From CAYJPV01 sp964547975 (GTDB taxonomy: Bacteria; Acidobacteriota; Vicinamibacteria; Vicinamibacterales; JAKQTR01): a stretch of 7,858 nucleotides of DNA. A program made the translations under genes and the position numbers. This document shows positions 1-5,559 of the stretch, in pieces. Location of the stretch: assembly GCA_964547975.1 (NCBI GenBank), contig CAZJRM010000242.1:1-7858 (forward strand), read 5' to 3'. Every line of letters begins with the position of its first letter. The stretch's first letter is position 1. The notes under the pieces are model-generated. The model made no database searches. It was not told the DNA's origin and saw only the letters and a list, made by a program, of their open reading frames with translations.

Positions 1-19
1 GGTCGTCGGGGCGGTTCAT
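1..19 (-). CDS. Start of a gene running off the left edge, probably molybdopterin-binding large subunit
   Basis: Only the first six codons (MNRPDD) are visible. The ATG overlaps the TGA stop of the [2Fe-2S] subunit gene as ATGA, the usual sign of translational coupling between subunits of one enzyme. In the xanthine dehydrogenase / isoquinoline 1-oxidoreductase / aldehyde oxidoreductase group, a stand-alone [2Fe-2S] subunit of this size is normally followed by the large molybdenum-cofactor subunit. The product is therefore inferred from its neighbour; the visible residues do not identify it. A FAD-binding middle subunit is the main alternative. Confidence 0.55.
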
Positions 20-492
20 CGCGCACCTCCCCGCATCGCGGCCGCCGCGCCGTCGATGGCCTTCTCGATCCGCTCGTGGGCACCGCACCGGCAGAGATGG
101 CCGTCCATCTCCCGGGCGATGTCGTCGCGCGTCGGCCGCGGGTTCTTCTTGAGCAACGCGTAGGCGCCGAGAATCATCCCCGGCGTGCAGTAGCCGCACT
201 GGAAGCCGAGGTGATCGACGAACGCCTGCTGCACCGGGTGCAGCTTCCCGTTCGTCGCGAGGCCCTCGATGGTCACGACCCGCTTGCCCGCCACGTCCTT
301 CACGGCGGTCGCGCACGACCGCACGGGTTGATCGTTGACGAGCACGGTGCACGCGCCGCACACGGATTCACCGCAGCCGAACTTCGTCCCGGTGAGCCCG
401 AGGTCGTCGCGCAGCACCCACAGGAGCATCCGGCTGTCGTCCACCGTGATGCGCGTTGGTTTGCCGTTGAGCGTGAAAGACACCACTGCCAT
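16..492 (-). CDS. (2Fe-2S)-binding subunit of a molybdenum hydroxylase (xanthine dehydrogenase / isoquinoline 1-oxidoreductase family)
   Basis: The 158-residue product is the small electron-transfer subunit of a molybdenum hydroxylase. It carries two [2Fe-2S] clusters that pass electrons from the molybdopterin site to an acceptor. Residues 1-75 form a plant-type ferredoxin domain with cluster ligands C40, C45, C48 and C60 (GCGESVCGACTV then C). Residues 80-155 form the helical second [2Fe-2S] domain with C99, C102, C134 and C136 (QCGYCTPGM and HLCRCG). Length and both motifs match stand-alone small subunits such as IorA/CoxS types; the substrate cannot be told from this subunit. I chose the ATG at 492 because a GGAGG lies 6 bases upstream and homology begins there (MAVVSFTLNG). 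The frame stays open back to 690, but that extension only translates the intergenic heptamer repeat. No signal peptide is seen on this subunit. The gene overlaps the next gene by ATGA and is divergent from the metallo-hydrolase gene. Confidence 0.93.
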   Translation of the reverse strand: MAVVSFTLNGKPTRITVDDSRMLLWVLRDDLGLTGTKFGCGESVCGACTVLVNDQPVRSCATAVKDVAGKRVVTIEGLATNGKLHPVQQAFVDHLGFQCGYCTPGMILGAYALLKKNPRPTRDDIAREMDGHLCRCGAHERIEKAIDGAAAAMRGGAR

Positions 493-498
493 GGCCTG

Positions 499-503
499 CC
501 TCC
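499..503 (-). promoter_or_regulatory. Ribosome binding site of the (2Fe-2S) subunit gene
   Basis: The minus strand reads GGAGG, with 6 bases before the ATG at 492. This strong Shine-Dalgarno match decides the start codon against the longer open frame that begins at 690. Confidence 0.75.
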
Positions 504-520
504 GGGCGGATTCTACTAGA

Positions 521-635
521 AGGGGCGAGGGGCAAGGAACAAGGTGCGAGGGAATGGGCGATAGGGGGGAGGGAAAGGGGAAAGGGAATAGGCGAGAGGC
601 GAGAGCCGAGAGCCGAAAGCCGAAAGCCGAAAGCC
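521..635. repeat. Degenerate tandem array of 7-base units (about 16.4 copies), purine-rich on the plus strand
   Basis: The tract can be laid out as 16 consecutive 7-base units plus three bases, with no insertions or deletions. It starts with AGGGGCG and AGGGGCA, passes through AGGGAAA and GGGGAAA, then GGCGAGA twice, GCCGAGA, and three perfect GCCGAAA copies at 612-632, ending in GCC. By hand count, 80 of the 108 bases that can be compared equal the base seven positions later. The right end (591-635) is nearly perfect; the middle (about 545-565) is poorly conserved and may hide a one-base slip. The array sits between the divergent (2Fe-2S) and metallo-hydrolase genes and is almost free of pyrimidines on the plus strand in its left two thirds. 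It resembles in kind the short tandem heptanucleotide repeats of cyanobacteria. The function is unknown. Confidence 0.85.
564..586 (+). other. G-quadruplex-type motif
   Basis: The plus strand reads G6-A-G3-A3-G4-A3-G3, four runs of at least three G with loops of 1, 3 and 3 bases, which satisfies the classic G3+N1-7 rule. A fifth GGG lies at 556-558. It is inside the heptamer array, about 120 bases upstream of the metallo-hydrolase start, on its non-template strand. Seen from the divergent (2Fe-2S) gene, the G-rich strand is the template strand. The sequence motif is certain; folding in the cell is inference. Confidence 0.7.
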
Positions 636-678
636 TGTCCGACACAACCGTCATGCCGTTTCCATCGTCCAATACGGC

Positions 679-684
679 TATACC
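679..684 (+). promoter_or_regulatory. Weak candidate -10 box for the metallo-hydrolase gene
   Basis: TATACC lies 20 bases before the GTG start. It matches the first four bases of TATAAT but lacks the final T, and no convincing -35 is seen 16-18 bases upstream. It is the best AT-rich hexamer between the repeat array and the start codon, and is offered only as a candidate. Confidence 0.2.
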
Positions 685-694
685 CGGCAACTCC

Positions 695-700
695 AGGAGG
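695..700 (+). promoter_or_regulatory. Ribosome binding site of the metallo-hydrolase gene
   Basis: A full AGGAGG is followed by TTCT and then the GTG start at 705. The spacing of 4 bases is short but acceptable. It supports the GTG start, which also begins the signal peptide. Confidence 0.75.
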
Positions 701-704
701 TTCT

Positions 705-1805
705 GTGTCCCCCTTCCACCTTCGCATCGCCCGAGCCGCCGCGGCGGGAGTGCTACTGCTGGCAGCGCTGGCTGCCGGACCGGCCGTCGCTCAGACGCCC
801 ACGACTCCGGCCTACCGGGTGGAAGAAGTCGTGCCGGGCATCCACGCCCTCGTGCCGACGAAACCGATCGGATTCCTGAACGACTGCAACGTCGTCTTCA
901 TCGTCAACGATGACGACGTCGTCGTCGTCGATACGAACCTGACGCCGGCGTCGGCGGAGGCGTCACTGGCCGCGCTGCGACGCATCACTTCGAAGCCGGT
1001 CCGGCTGGTCATCAACACCCACTGGCACGTGGACCACGTGTCGGGCAACCAGGTCTACCGGAAGGCGTTTCCCGGCGTCGAGTTCATCGGCCAGCGACTG
1101 GTGCGCGAAGACCTCGTCGCGAAGGGGTCGGCGAACCGCCGCGACATGGGCGAGCAGGGACGGGCCTTCGCGGCGCAGATGCGCGAGCAGGTGGCCGCGG
1201 GACACAACCTCGCGGGCCAGGCGATCAGCGATTCGGAGCGCGCGAGTTACGCCGCGGACCTGTCGCTCATCGACGAGCTGGTTGCCGCCGTCCCGGGAAT
1301 CGAGATCGTCCCGCCCACGGTCACGGTGGAGGACCGCCTGACCGTGCACCGCGGGCGGCGGACCATCCAGATCGAACGGATGGGGAGAAGTCACACGCAC
1401 GGCGACCTCATCGTTTTCCTGCCGGACGAAGGCGTGGTGGTGGCCGGCGACCTGGTGACCGGGCCGATTCCGATCGTCGGCGGTGACCAGTCGTTCATCT
1501 CGGATTGGGCCGCGAGCCTCGATCGCCTGCTCGCGCTGCCGGCGCGTGTCTGGATCCCGGGGCACGGCCCCGTCTACCGCGATTCGGCGCAGGCGAAGCT
1601 CCTCCGGGACTTCCTGCGGGCCGTTGACGCGCACGCGGCGAGCGCGATCGCCAGGGGACAGTCGTTGGACGACGCGCGGAAGACACTGGACGTCGCGGCG
1701 TTCAGAACTGCCATGGCGGGGCAGGACCAGGCCCTGCGGGTCCTCTTCTCGAGCTACGGGAGCGGCCCGGCGCTCGCCGCCGCCTTCAGGGAACGCGCGA
1801 AGTAG
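705..1805 (+). CDS. Exported metallo-beta-lactamase-fold zinc hydrolase
   Basis: The 366-residue precursor begins with a clear signal peptide: basic start (MSPFHLRIARA), hydrophobic stretch at about 11-26 and probable cleavage after AVAQ at residue 30. The mature enzyme is therefore probably periplasmic. The metallo-beta-lactamase fold shows its zinc ligands in order: H106, H108, D110 and H111 (THWHVDH), H230/H232 with D234 (HTHGDLIVFLP), D249 (AGDL) and H287 (IPGHGPV). The aspartate in AGDL, where B1 lactamases have Cys, and the general layout resemble glyoxalase II-like hydrolases and secreted metallo-hydrolases found near quinoprotein or oxidoreductase genes. Substrate is unknown; beta-lactamase activity should not be assumed. 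An insert-like helical segment (about 121-200) separates the HxHxDH motif from the HTHGD motif. The GTG start follows a strong AGGAGG. It is divergent from the molybdenum hydroxylase genes and lies 31 bases before the CorC-like gene. Confidence 0.88.
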   Translation: MSPFHLRIARAAAAGVLLLAALAAGPAVAQTPTTPAYRVEEVVPGIHALVPTKPIGFLNDCNVVFIVNDDDVVVVDTNLTPASAEASLAALRRITSKPVRLVINTHWHVDHVSGNQVYRKAFPGVEFIGQRLVREDLVAKGSANRRDMGEQGRAFAAQMREQVAAGHNLAGQAISDSERASYAADLSLIDELVAAVPGIEIVPPTVTVEDRLTVHRGRRTIQIERMGRSHTHGDLIVFLPDEGVVVAGDLVTGPIPIVGGDQSFISDWAASLDRLLALPARVWIPGHGPVYRDSAQAKLLRDFLRAVDAHAASAIARGQSLDDARKTLDVAAFRTAMAGQDQALRVLFSSYGSGPALAAAFRERAK

Positions 1806-1824
1806 CCCGCCGCCCGGGGCAGTG

Positions 1825-1830
1825 TACAAT
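1825..1830 (+). promoter_or_regulatory. -10 box (TACAAT) for a probable leaderless transcript of the CorC-like gene
   Basis: TACAAT matches TATAAT at five of six positions. It lies in the 31-base gap after the metallo-hydrolase stop. Standard -10 geometry puts the transcription start seven bases after its last T, which is position 1837, the G of the GTG start codon. No Shine-Dalgarno sequence lies near that GTG; the only G run (1816-1820) is too far upstream. No good -35 is visible, which is common for such extended or leaderless promoters. Confidence 0.45.
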
Positions 1831-1836
1831 GCCCGC

Positions 1837-3165
1837 GTGCACGGCGTCGGGCTCGAGCTGACAATCATCGCGCTGCTGATCCTCGCCAATGGCGTCTTTG
1901 CCATGGCCGAAATCGCGGTCGTCTCGGCGAGGAAAGCGAAACTCCAGCAGTGGGCTGAGGACGGCGACGTCCGCGCGAAGGCGGCGCTCGAACTGGCCGC
2001 CAGCCCGAACCGCTTCCTCGCCGCCGTACAGGTGGGCATTTCGCTCGTCGGCATCCTGGCCGGCGCGTTCGGCGGCGCGACCATTGCCGAGACCATCGCG
2101 GCGTGGGCCGCCACCGTGCCCGCGCTCGCGCCGTACGGGAGCGCGCTCGGTCTCGGTATCGTCGTGGCCGGGATCACGTTCTTCTCCCTCGTCATCGGCG
2201 AACTCGTCCCGAAACGGCTCGGGCTGAACAACCCTGAACGTATCGCGAAGTACGTGGCCGAGCCCATGCGGGCGCTCGCGTTTGTCGCGACGCCAATCGT
2301 CCGCGTGCTCGAAGCGTCGACCAACGCGGTGATCTGGCTGCTCCGCATGAAGCCGTCGCAGGACCCGGTCATCACGCCGGAAGAGCTGAAGGTCCTCATC
2401 AACCAGGGCACCGAGAGCGGCGTGTTCGAAGAAGTCGAGCAGGAGATGCTCGAAGGCGTACTCCATCTCGGCGATCGCACGGCCGGGATGCTCATGACGC
2501 CGCGCACGCGCATCGTCTACCTCGACGTGGACGATGACCAGGCGGAGATCCTGCGGAAACTGTCCGCGAGCCACCGGTCGCGGTTTCCGGTGACCCAGCA
2601 CGATTCCGAGAATGTGATCGGCATCGTGCGTGCGAAGGATCTGCTCGTGCAGGTGCTGGCGGGGCAGCCCATCGACCTGCAGGTCTCACTGCAGCCGACG
2701 TTGTTCGTGCCTGAGACCATGCCGGCGCCGCAGGTCCTCGAGACGTTGAAGCGGCACGGCGCCCACATCGCGGTGGTGACCGACGAGTACGGCAGCGTGC
2801 AGGGGCTCGTCACGCACAACGACATCCTCGAGGCCATCGTTGGCGATATCCCCACGCGGGGCGAGTCGCCGGCCCCCGGAGCTGTCCAGCGCGAAGACGG
2901 GACGTGGCTCGTGGATGGCCTGATCGGCGTCGACGTCCTGCGAGACACGCTCGACCTGCCGCTCCTCCCCGGCGAGGAGGACGCGGCGTACCAGACCCTC
3001 GGCGGATTCGTGATCCACCAGTTGCACAGCATTCCTGTGCCCGGTCAGCACTTCGACTGGGGACGGTGGCGCTTCGAGGTGATGGATATGGACGGGCGCC
3101 GCGTGGACAAAGTGCTCGTCACCGAGCGGCGCCCGCCTGCAAGCGAGAGTGAGTCGTCCGACTAG
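1837..3165 (+). CDS. CNNM/CorC (HlyC)-type transporter: DUF21, CBS pair and CorC_HlyC domains
   Basis: The 442-residue inner-membrane protein belongs to the CNNM/CorC group, often annotated as 'hemolysin family protein' and linked to magnesium (and possibly cobalt) efflux. Residues 1-190 form the DUF21/CNNM membrane domain with hydrophobic segments near 5-28, 60-82 and 103-120; they carry the family signatures SPNRFLAAVQVGISLVGILAG and GELVPKRLGL. Residues about 205-330 hold two CBS domains (the first around MTPRTRIVYLDVDD, the second around HIAVVTDEYGSVQGLVT), which bind adenine nucleotides in this family. Residues about 345-435 form the CorC_HlyC domain ending in MDMDGRRVDKV. Length is typical. 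The frame is open back to 1483 inside the previous gene, but homology begins at the GTG at 1837, the first sensible start. The ATG at 1829 is out of frame. Its stop shares bases with the adk stop on the other strand. Confidence 0.9.
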   Translation: MHGVGLELTIIALLILANGVFAMAEIAVVSARKAKLQQWAEDGDVRAKAALELAASPNRFLAAVQVGISLVGILAGAFGGATIAETIAAWAATVPALAPYGSALGLGIVVAGITFFSLVIGELVPKRLGLNNPERIAKYVAEPMRALAFVATPIVRVLEASTNAVIWLLRMKPSQDPVITPEELKVLINQGTESGVFEEVEQEMLEGVLHLGDRTAGMLMTPRTRIVYLDVDDDQAEILRKLSASHRSRFPVTQHDSENVIGIVRAKDLLVQVLAGQPIDLQVSLQPTLFVPETMPAPQVLETLKRHGAHIAVVTDEYGSVQGLVTHNDILEAIVGDIPTRGESPAPGAVQREDGTWLVDGLIGVDVLRDTLDLPLLPGEEDAAYQTLGGFVIHQLHSIPVPGQHFDWGRWRFEVMDMDGRRVDKVLVTERRPPASESESSD

Positions 3166-3806
3166 ACCGCTGCGGTGGCCTTCCCAAGCGTCTCGAGAAT
3201 CCGCTGGCGCACGTCGGCCATCGAGCCGCCGCCGTCGATCTTCGCCAGCACGCCTCGGCTCTCGTAGTACGGAATGAGCGGCGCCGTCTTGGAGTGGTAC
3301 TCCGTCAGGCGCTGCTGCAGCACTTCCGCCGTGTCGTCGGGGCGCTGAATCAGGCGATCGGCGACGTCCGCCGGCGGCGGATCGAACACCACATGGTAGA
3401 CGTGACCCGTGAGGGGGTCGGACCGCCGGCCCGTCACGCGTTCCAGGATGGCTTCGTCCGCCACGTCCACCAGCAGCACGCGGTCCATGCGCCGGCCCGT
3501 GCGTTCCAGCATCACGTCCAGCCACTCGGCCTGCGCGATCGTGCGCGGGAAGCCGTCGAGCAAGAACCCGCCCGCGCAGTCGGGCTGGGCGAGGCGTTCT
3601 TCGACGAGCCGGTTGACGAGGTCGTCAGGAACCAGCGCGCCGGAATCCGTGTACTGCTTGAATTCGACACCAAGAGCCGTCTTGTTACGAATGGCGCCGC
3701 GAATGATGTCACCGGTGGACACCTGCGGAATGCCCAGGGCGCGGACGATCGTGTCGGCCTGCGTGCCTTTGCCGGCGCCGGGAGGACCAAGGAGAATGAG
3801 GTTCAT
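3162..3806 (-). CDS. adk: Adenylate kinase
   Basis: The 214-residue cytosolic enzyme interconverts ATP + AMP and 2 ADP. It has the P-loop GPPGAGKGT at residues 7-15, the NMP-binding region with TGDIIR (31-36), the signature DGFPRT (84-89), and the LID region from about 122 to 160 with GRRSDPLTGHVYH. The LID lacks the four-cysteine zinc site and keeps the polar residues of the zinc-free type. The C-terminal part (RLTEYHSKTAPLIPYY) is typical. Length is exactly that of bacterial long-form kinases. A GAGG lies 7 bases before the ATG. It is convergent with the CorC-like gene and follows the lut operon after 98 bases. In many bacteria adk sits beside secY in the ribosomal protein cluster; here it does not, so this may be a relocated or a second copy. 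Confidence 0.96.
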   Translation of the reverse strand: MNLILLGPPGAGKGTQADTIVRALGIPQVSTGDIIRGAIRNKTALGVEFKQYTDSGALVPDDLVNRLVEERLAQPDCAGGFLLDGFPRTIAQAEWLDVMLERTGRRMDRVLLVDVADEAILERVTGRRSDPLTGHVYHVVFDPPPADVADRLIQRPDDTAEVLQQRLTEYHSKTAPLIPYYESRGVLAKIDGGGSMADVRQRILETLGKATAAV

Positions 3807-3872
3807 CGAACCGCCTCGTCAGAGGGCCGTATGAAAGTGGGAGACGCGAAACCTGCAGGCTGCCGCGCCGGG

Positions 3873-3889
3873 CGGACGGAGACCGTCCG
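3873..3889. terminator. Perfect 7-bp hairpin between the HAD gene and adk; possible weak terminator
   Basis: CGGACGG and CCGTCCG flank a three-base loop, 15 bases after the stop of the HAD gene in the direction of transcription. No T-run follows on the minus strand, so it is not a classic intrinsic terminator. It could slow or end lut-operon transcription, or lie in the adk leader. The rest of the 98-base gap shows no further convincing signal; an adk promoter could not be identified. Confidence 0.35.
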
Positions 3890-3904
3890 AGGGGTACAGG
3901 CATG

Positions 3905-4873
3905 CTAAACCAGCTGTAACACCTCGTCAAACGAGCCGCAAATCCGCTCGCACAACGACCGCGCGCCGGCCTCGATGATGTTGCCGCCGGCCATGCCGAC
4001 CGTGGAGAAGCCGGCCAGCCGAATGGCGCACACGCCGGCAGCACTGTCCTCGATGCCGATGACGTGGTGGCGGTCGTCGAACGGCATGCCGAGCCCGAGG
4101 CGGCAGGCTTCGGCATAGAGCCACGGGTGCGGCTTCGGCGCGAGTTCTCCGATGGTGCCCGGTTCGCCGCCGCGGATGGGGAATCCCGCCGTGATGATGG
4201 CGTCGTAGAACGCCCGCGGATCGCCGAGGCCCATCGTGCGGAACGCCGCGACCAGCTCCGGCCACGCCTTCTCGTGCAGGCCCGACGTGACGACGGCGAT
4301 CTTGATGCCGCGCGCCTTCAGCGTCAGCAGGAAGTCCTTGAGTCCCGGCGCGGGCACGAACGCTTCAGCCCGGCCCCGCCCCGCCAGGATCTCCGCCATC
4401 TCGTGGTGCGTATGCCGGAAGTACTGCGCGCGCGCCTCTTCGACCGTCTTGCCCGGGCAGTACTTCCGGATGCAGTACTCGAGGTGCTCCGACGTGCCGA
4501 AACCCGATACGAACGGCAGGTCCGCGTCCTCGAGCGTGAACGACGGATTGCCAAGCAGGCTGGCCGTCGTCTTCTCGATCAACCACACCCAGAACGACTC
4601 GCTGTGCACCGTCGTCCCGTCGAGGTCCATCAGGACGGCTTTCACGGGCGGGTCGATGCGGACGTCGTACACGGGATAGTACGCGCCGTAGCCCAGAAGC
4701 GATCGGACGTGGGCGAGCGTGTGGGACGCGAAGGCCACGAATTCCACGCGGCGGTCGCGCGGCGTGACGACCCGCTGAACGCCGTCGGCGCCGACGCGGA
4801 AACGCCCGTCGCTGGTCGCCTCCAGCGCCACCATGTCCGCATCGTCGACGAAGCCGAGTCCCGGAAATCGCAC
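3905..4873 (-). CDS. HAD-family hydrolase (phosphatase / beta-phosphoglucomutase-like) with N-terminal extension
   Basis: The 322-residue protein has all four haloacid dehalogenase motifs: DLDGT at 83-87 (nucleophile D83, acid/base D85), VVTSG at 184-188, K237 in KPHPWLY, and the acidic pair E265-D266 in GIEDSAAGV. The segment between motifs I and II (about 90-175) is the right length and helical character for a C1 cap, so it is likely a small-molecule phosphatase or phosphoglucomutase of subfamily I; the substrate is unknown. Residues 1-76 precede the usual start of such enzymes (PVKAVLMDLDGT) and are not recognised; they are rich in charged and aromatic residues. The GTG start lies 5 bases after the lutC stop and has only a weak GGTGGG upstream, so coupling to lutC is likely. 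ATG codons at residue 14 or 82 are alternatives, but 82 would start one residue before the nucleophile and is unlikely. Confidence 0.85.
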   Translation of the reverse strand: MRFPGLGFVDDADMVALEATSDGRFRVGADGVQRVVTPRDRRVEFVAFASHTLAHVRSLLGYGAYYPVYDVRIDPPVKAVLMDLDGTTVHSESFWVWLIEKTTASLLGNPSFTLEDADLPFVSGFGTSEHLEYCIRKYCPGKTVEEARAQYFRHTHHEMAEILAGRGRAEAFVPAPGLKDFLLTLKARGIKIAVVTSGLHEKAWPELVAAFRTMGLGDPRAFYDAIITAGFPIRGGEPGTIGELAPKPHPWLYAEACRLGLGMPFDDRHHVIGIEDSAAGVCAIRLAGFSTVGMAGGNIIEAGARSLCERICGSFDEVLQLV

Positions 4874-4878
4874 GCGCG

Positions 4879-5559
4879 TCAGCCCACCAGCACCACGTGC
4901 ACGTGTTTCGGACCGTGCACGCCGTGTGACAGCGTCATCTCGATATCTGCCGTCCGACTCGGACCGGAGATGACGACGACGTTACTCGACTCGTCGAGCA
5001 GGCCCGGCCTTCGCTCGATGAGCGCGCCCAGCGTGGGCACGAGCTGCCGACGGTCGACGATGGCCACGTGCACGGGCGGAAGCGCGGACGGGAGGCGGCC
5101 TCGACCCGGGCCAGCGACCAGGACGATGGCGCCCGCATCCGCCAAGGCGGCGTCCGCACCGGTGAGACCGAGCGGGACAGCCCCGAGTCGTTCCATGGCG
5201 AGCCGGCGAGCGCCGGAATCCGACGGCACGTCGTACGGGATGCGCGCGATGCCCCGCGAGGTGAGCGCCTGCGTGAGCCCCGGGCAGCCGATGGACGTCT
5301 CGTCCCACGCGATGTAGGTCGTGGCGCCGTATTCGGCGGCGATCGCGGCGACCACCTGCGCCGCCTCGGCCGCGTCTCTGGCCGTGTGTACGCGGCCCTT
5401 CAGCGCTTCGAGCGCGGTGGTGAATGGCCCAACGAGCGCCGCGCTCTCCGCGGGAGCGCTCTGCGGAATTGCCGGCGCGGAAGACGACGAGCCGGGCAGG
5501 ACGGCCTTGACGAGGCTCTTCTGGATCGAGCCGAGGATACGTTCGCGCGCGGTGCTCAT
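4879..5559 (-). CDS. lutC: LutC: LUD-domain subunit of the lactate utilization complex
   Basis: The 226-residue protein is the third component of the LutABC iron-sulfur complex that oxidises L-lactate to pyruvate in the cytosol. The N-terminal 20 residues look helical, followed by a Ser/Pro/Ala-rich linker (about 22-40) and the LUD domain (about 45-226). Family signatures are the GADAALADAG motif (134-143), PPVHVAIV (161-168), and the C-terminal GPSRTADIE (199-207) with GVHGPKHVHV (213-222). The ATG at 5559 overlaps the lutB TGA as ATGA, and AGGAAGG lies 10 bases upstream. The frame is open to 5673 inside lutB, but LutC homology starts with MSTARERIL. The HAD gene follows 5 bases after the stop. 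Confidence 0.93.
   Translation of the reverse strand: MSTARERILGSIQKSLVKAVLPGSSSSAPAIPQSAPAESAALVGPFTTALEALKGRVHTARDAAEAAQVVAAIAAEYGATTYIAWDETSIGCPGLTQALTSRGIARIPYDVPSDSGARRLAMERLGAVPLGLTGADAALADAGAIVLVAGPGRGRLPSALPPVHVAIVDRRQLVPTLGALIERRPGLLDESSNVVVISGPSRTADIEMTLSHGVHGPKHVHVVLVG

Noticed and set aside
591..635. Near-perfect heptamer stretch as a possible CRISPR array
   Set aside because: The units are 7 bases and contiguous, with no spacers, so it is a tandem repeat and not CRISPR.
493..690. N-terminal extension of the (2Fe-2S) subunit frame back to 690
   Set aside because: The extra 66 residues are a translation of the heptamer repeat (Phe/Pro/Ser/Leu-rich), and the strong GGAGG plus family homology fix the start at 492.
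912..923. Perfect 12-base palindrome GACGACGTCGTC
   Set aside because: It lies within the metallo-hydrolase gene and is explained by the codons for Asp-Asp-Val-Val.
1829..1831. ATG just upstream of the transporter start
   Set aside because: It is out of frame with the transporter and overlaps the TACAAT box.
1483..1836. Upstream extension of the transporter frame inside the metallo-hydrolase gene
   Set aside because: The extra 118 residues are Arg/Ser-rich out-of-frame translation; the membrane domain starts just after the GTG at 1837.
963..2513. Minus-strand open frame of 516 codons opposite the metallo-hydrolase and transporter genes
   Set aside because: It is antisense to two confident genes, spans their junction and has no recognisable domain.
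3852..3859. Eight-base palindrome CCTGCAGG in the adk upstream gap
   Set aside because: It is too short to mean an operator or attachment site by itself, with no second copy in the window.
4064..5317. Plus-strand open frame of 417 codons opposite the HAD gene and lutC
   Set aside because: It is an antisense shadow of two well-supported genes, with low-complexity basic translation.
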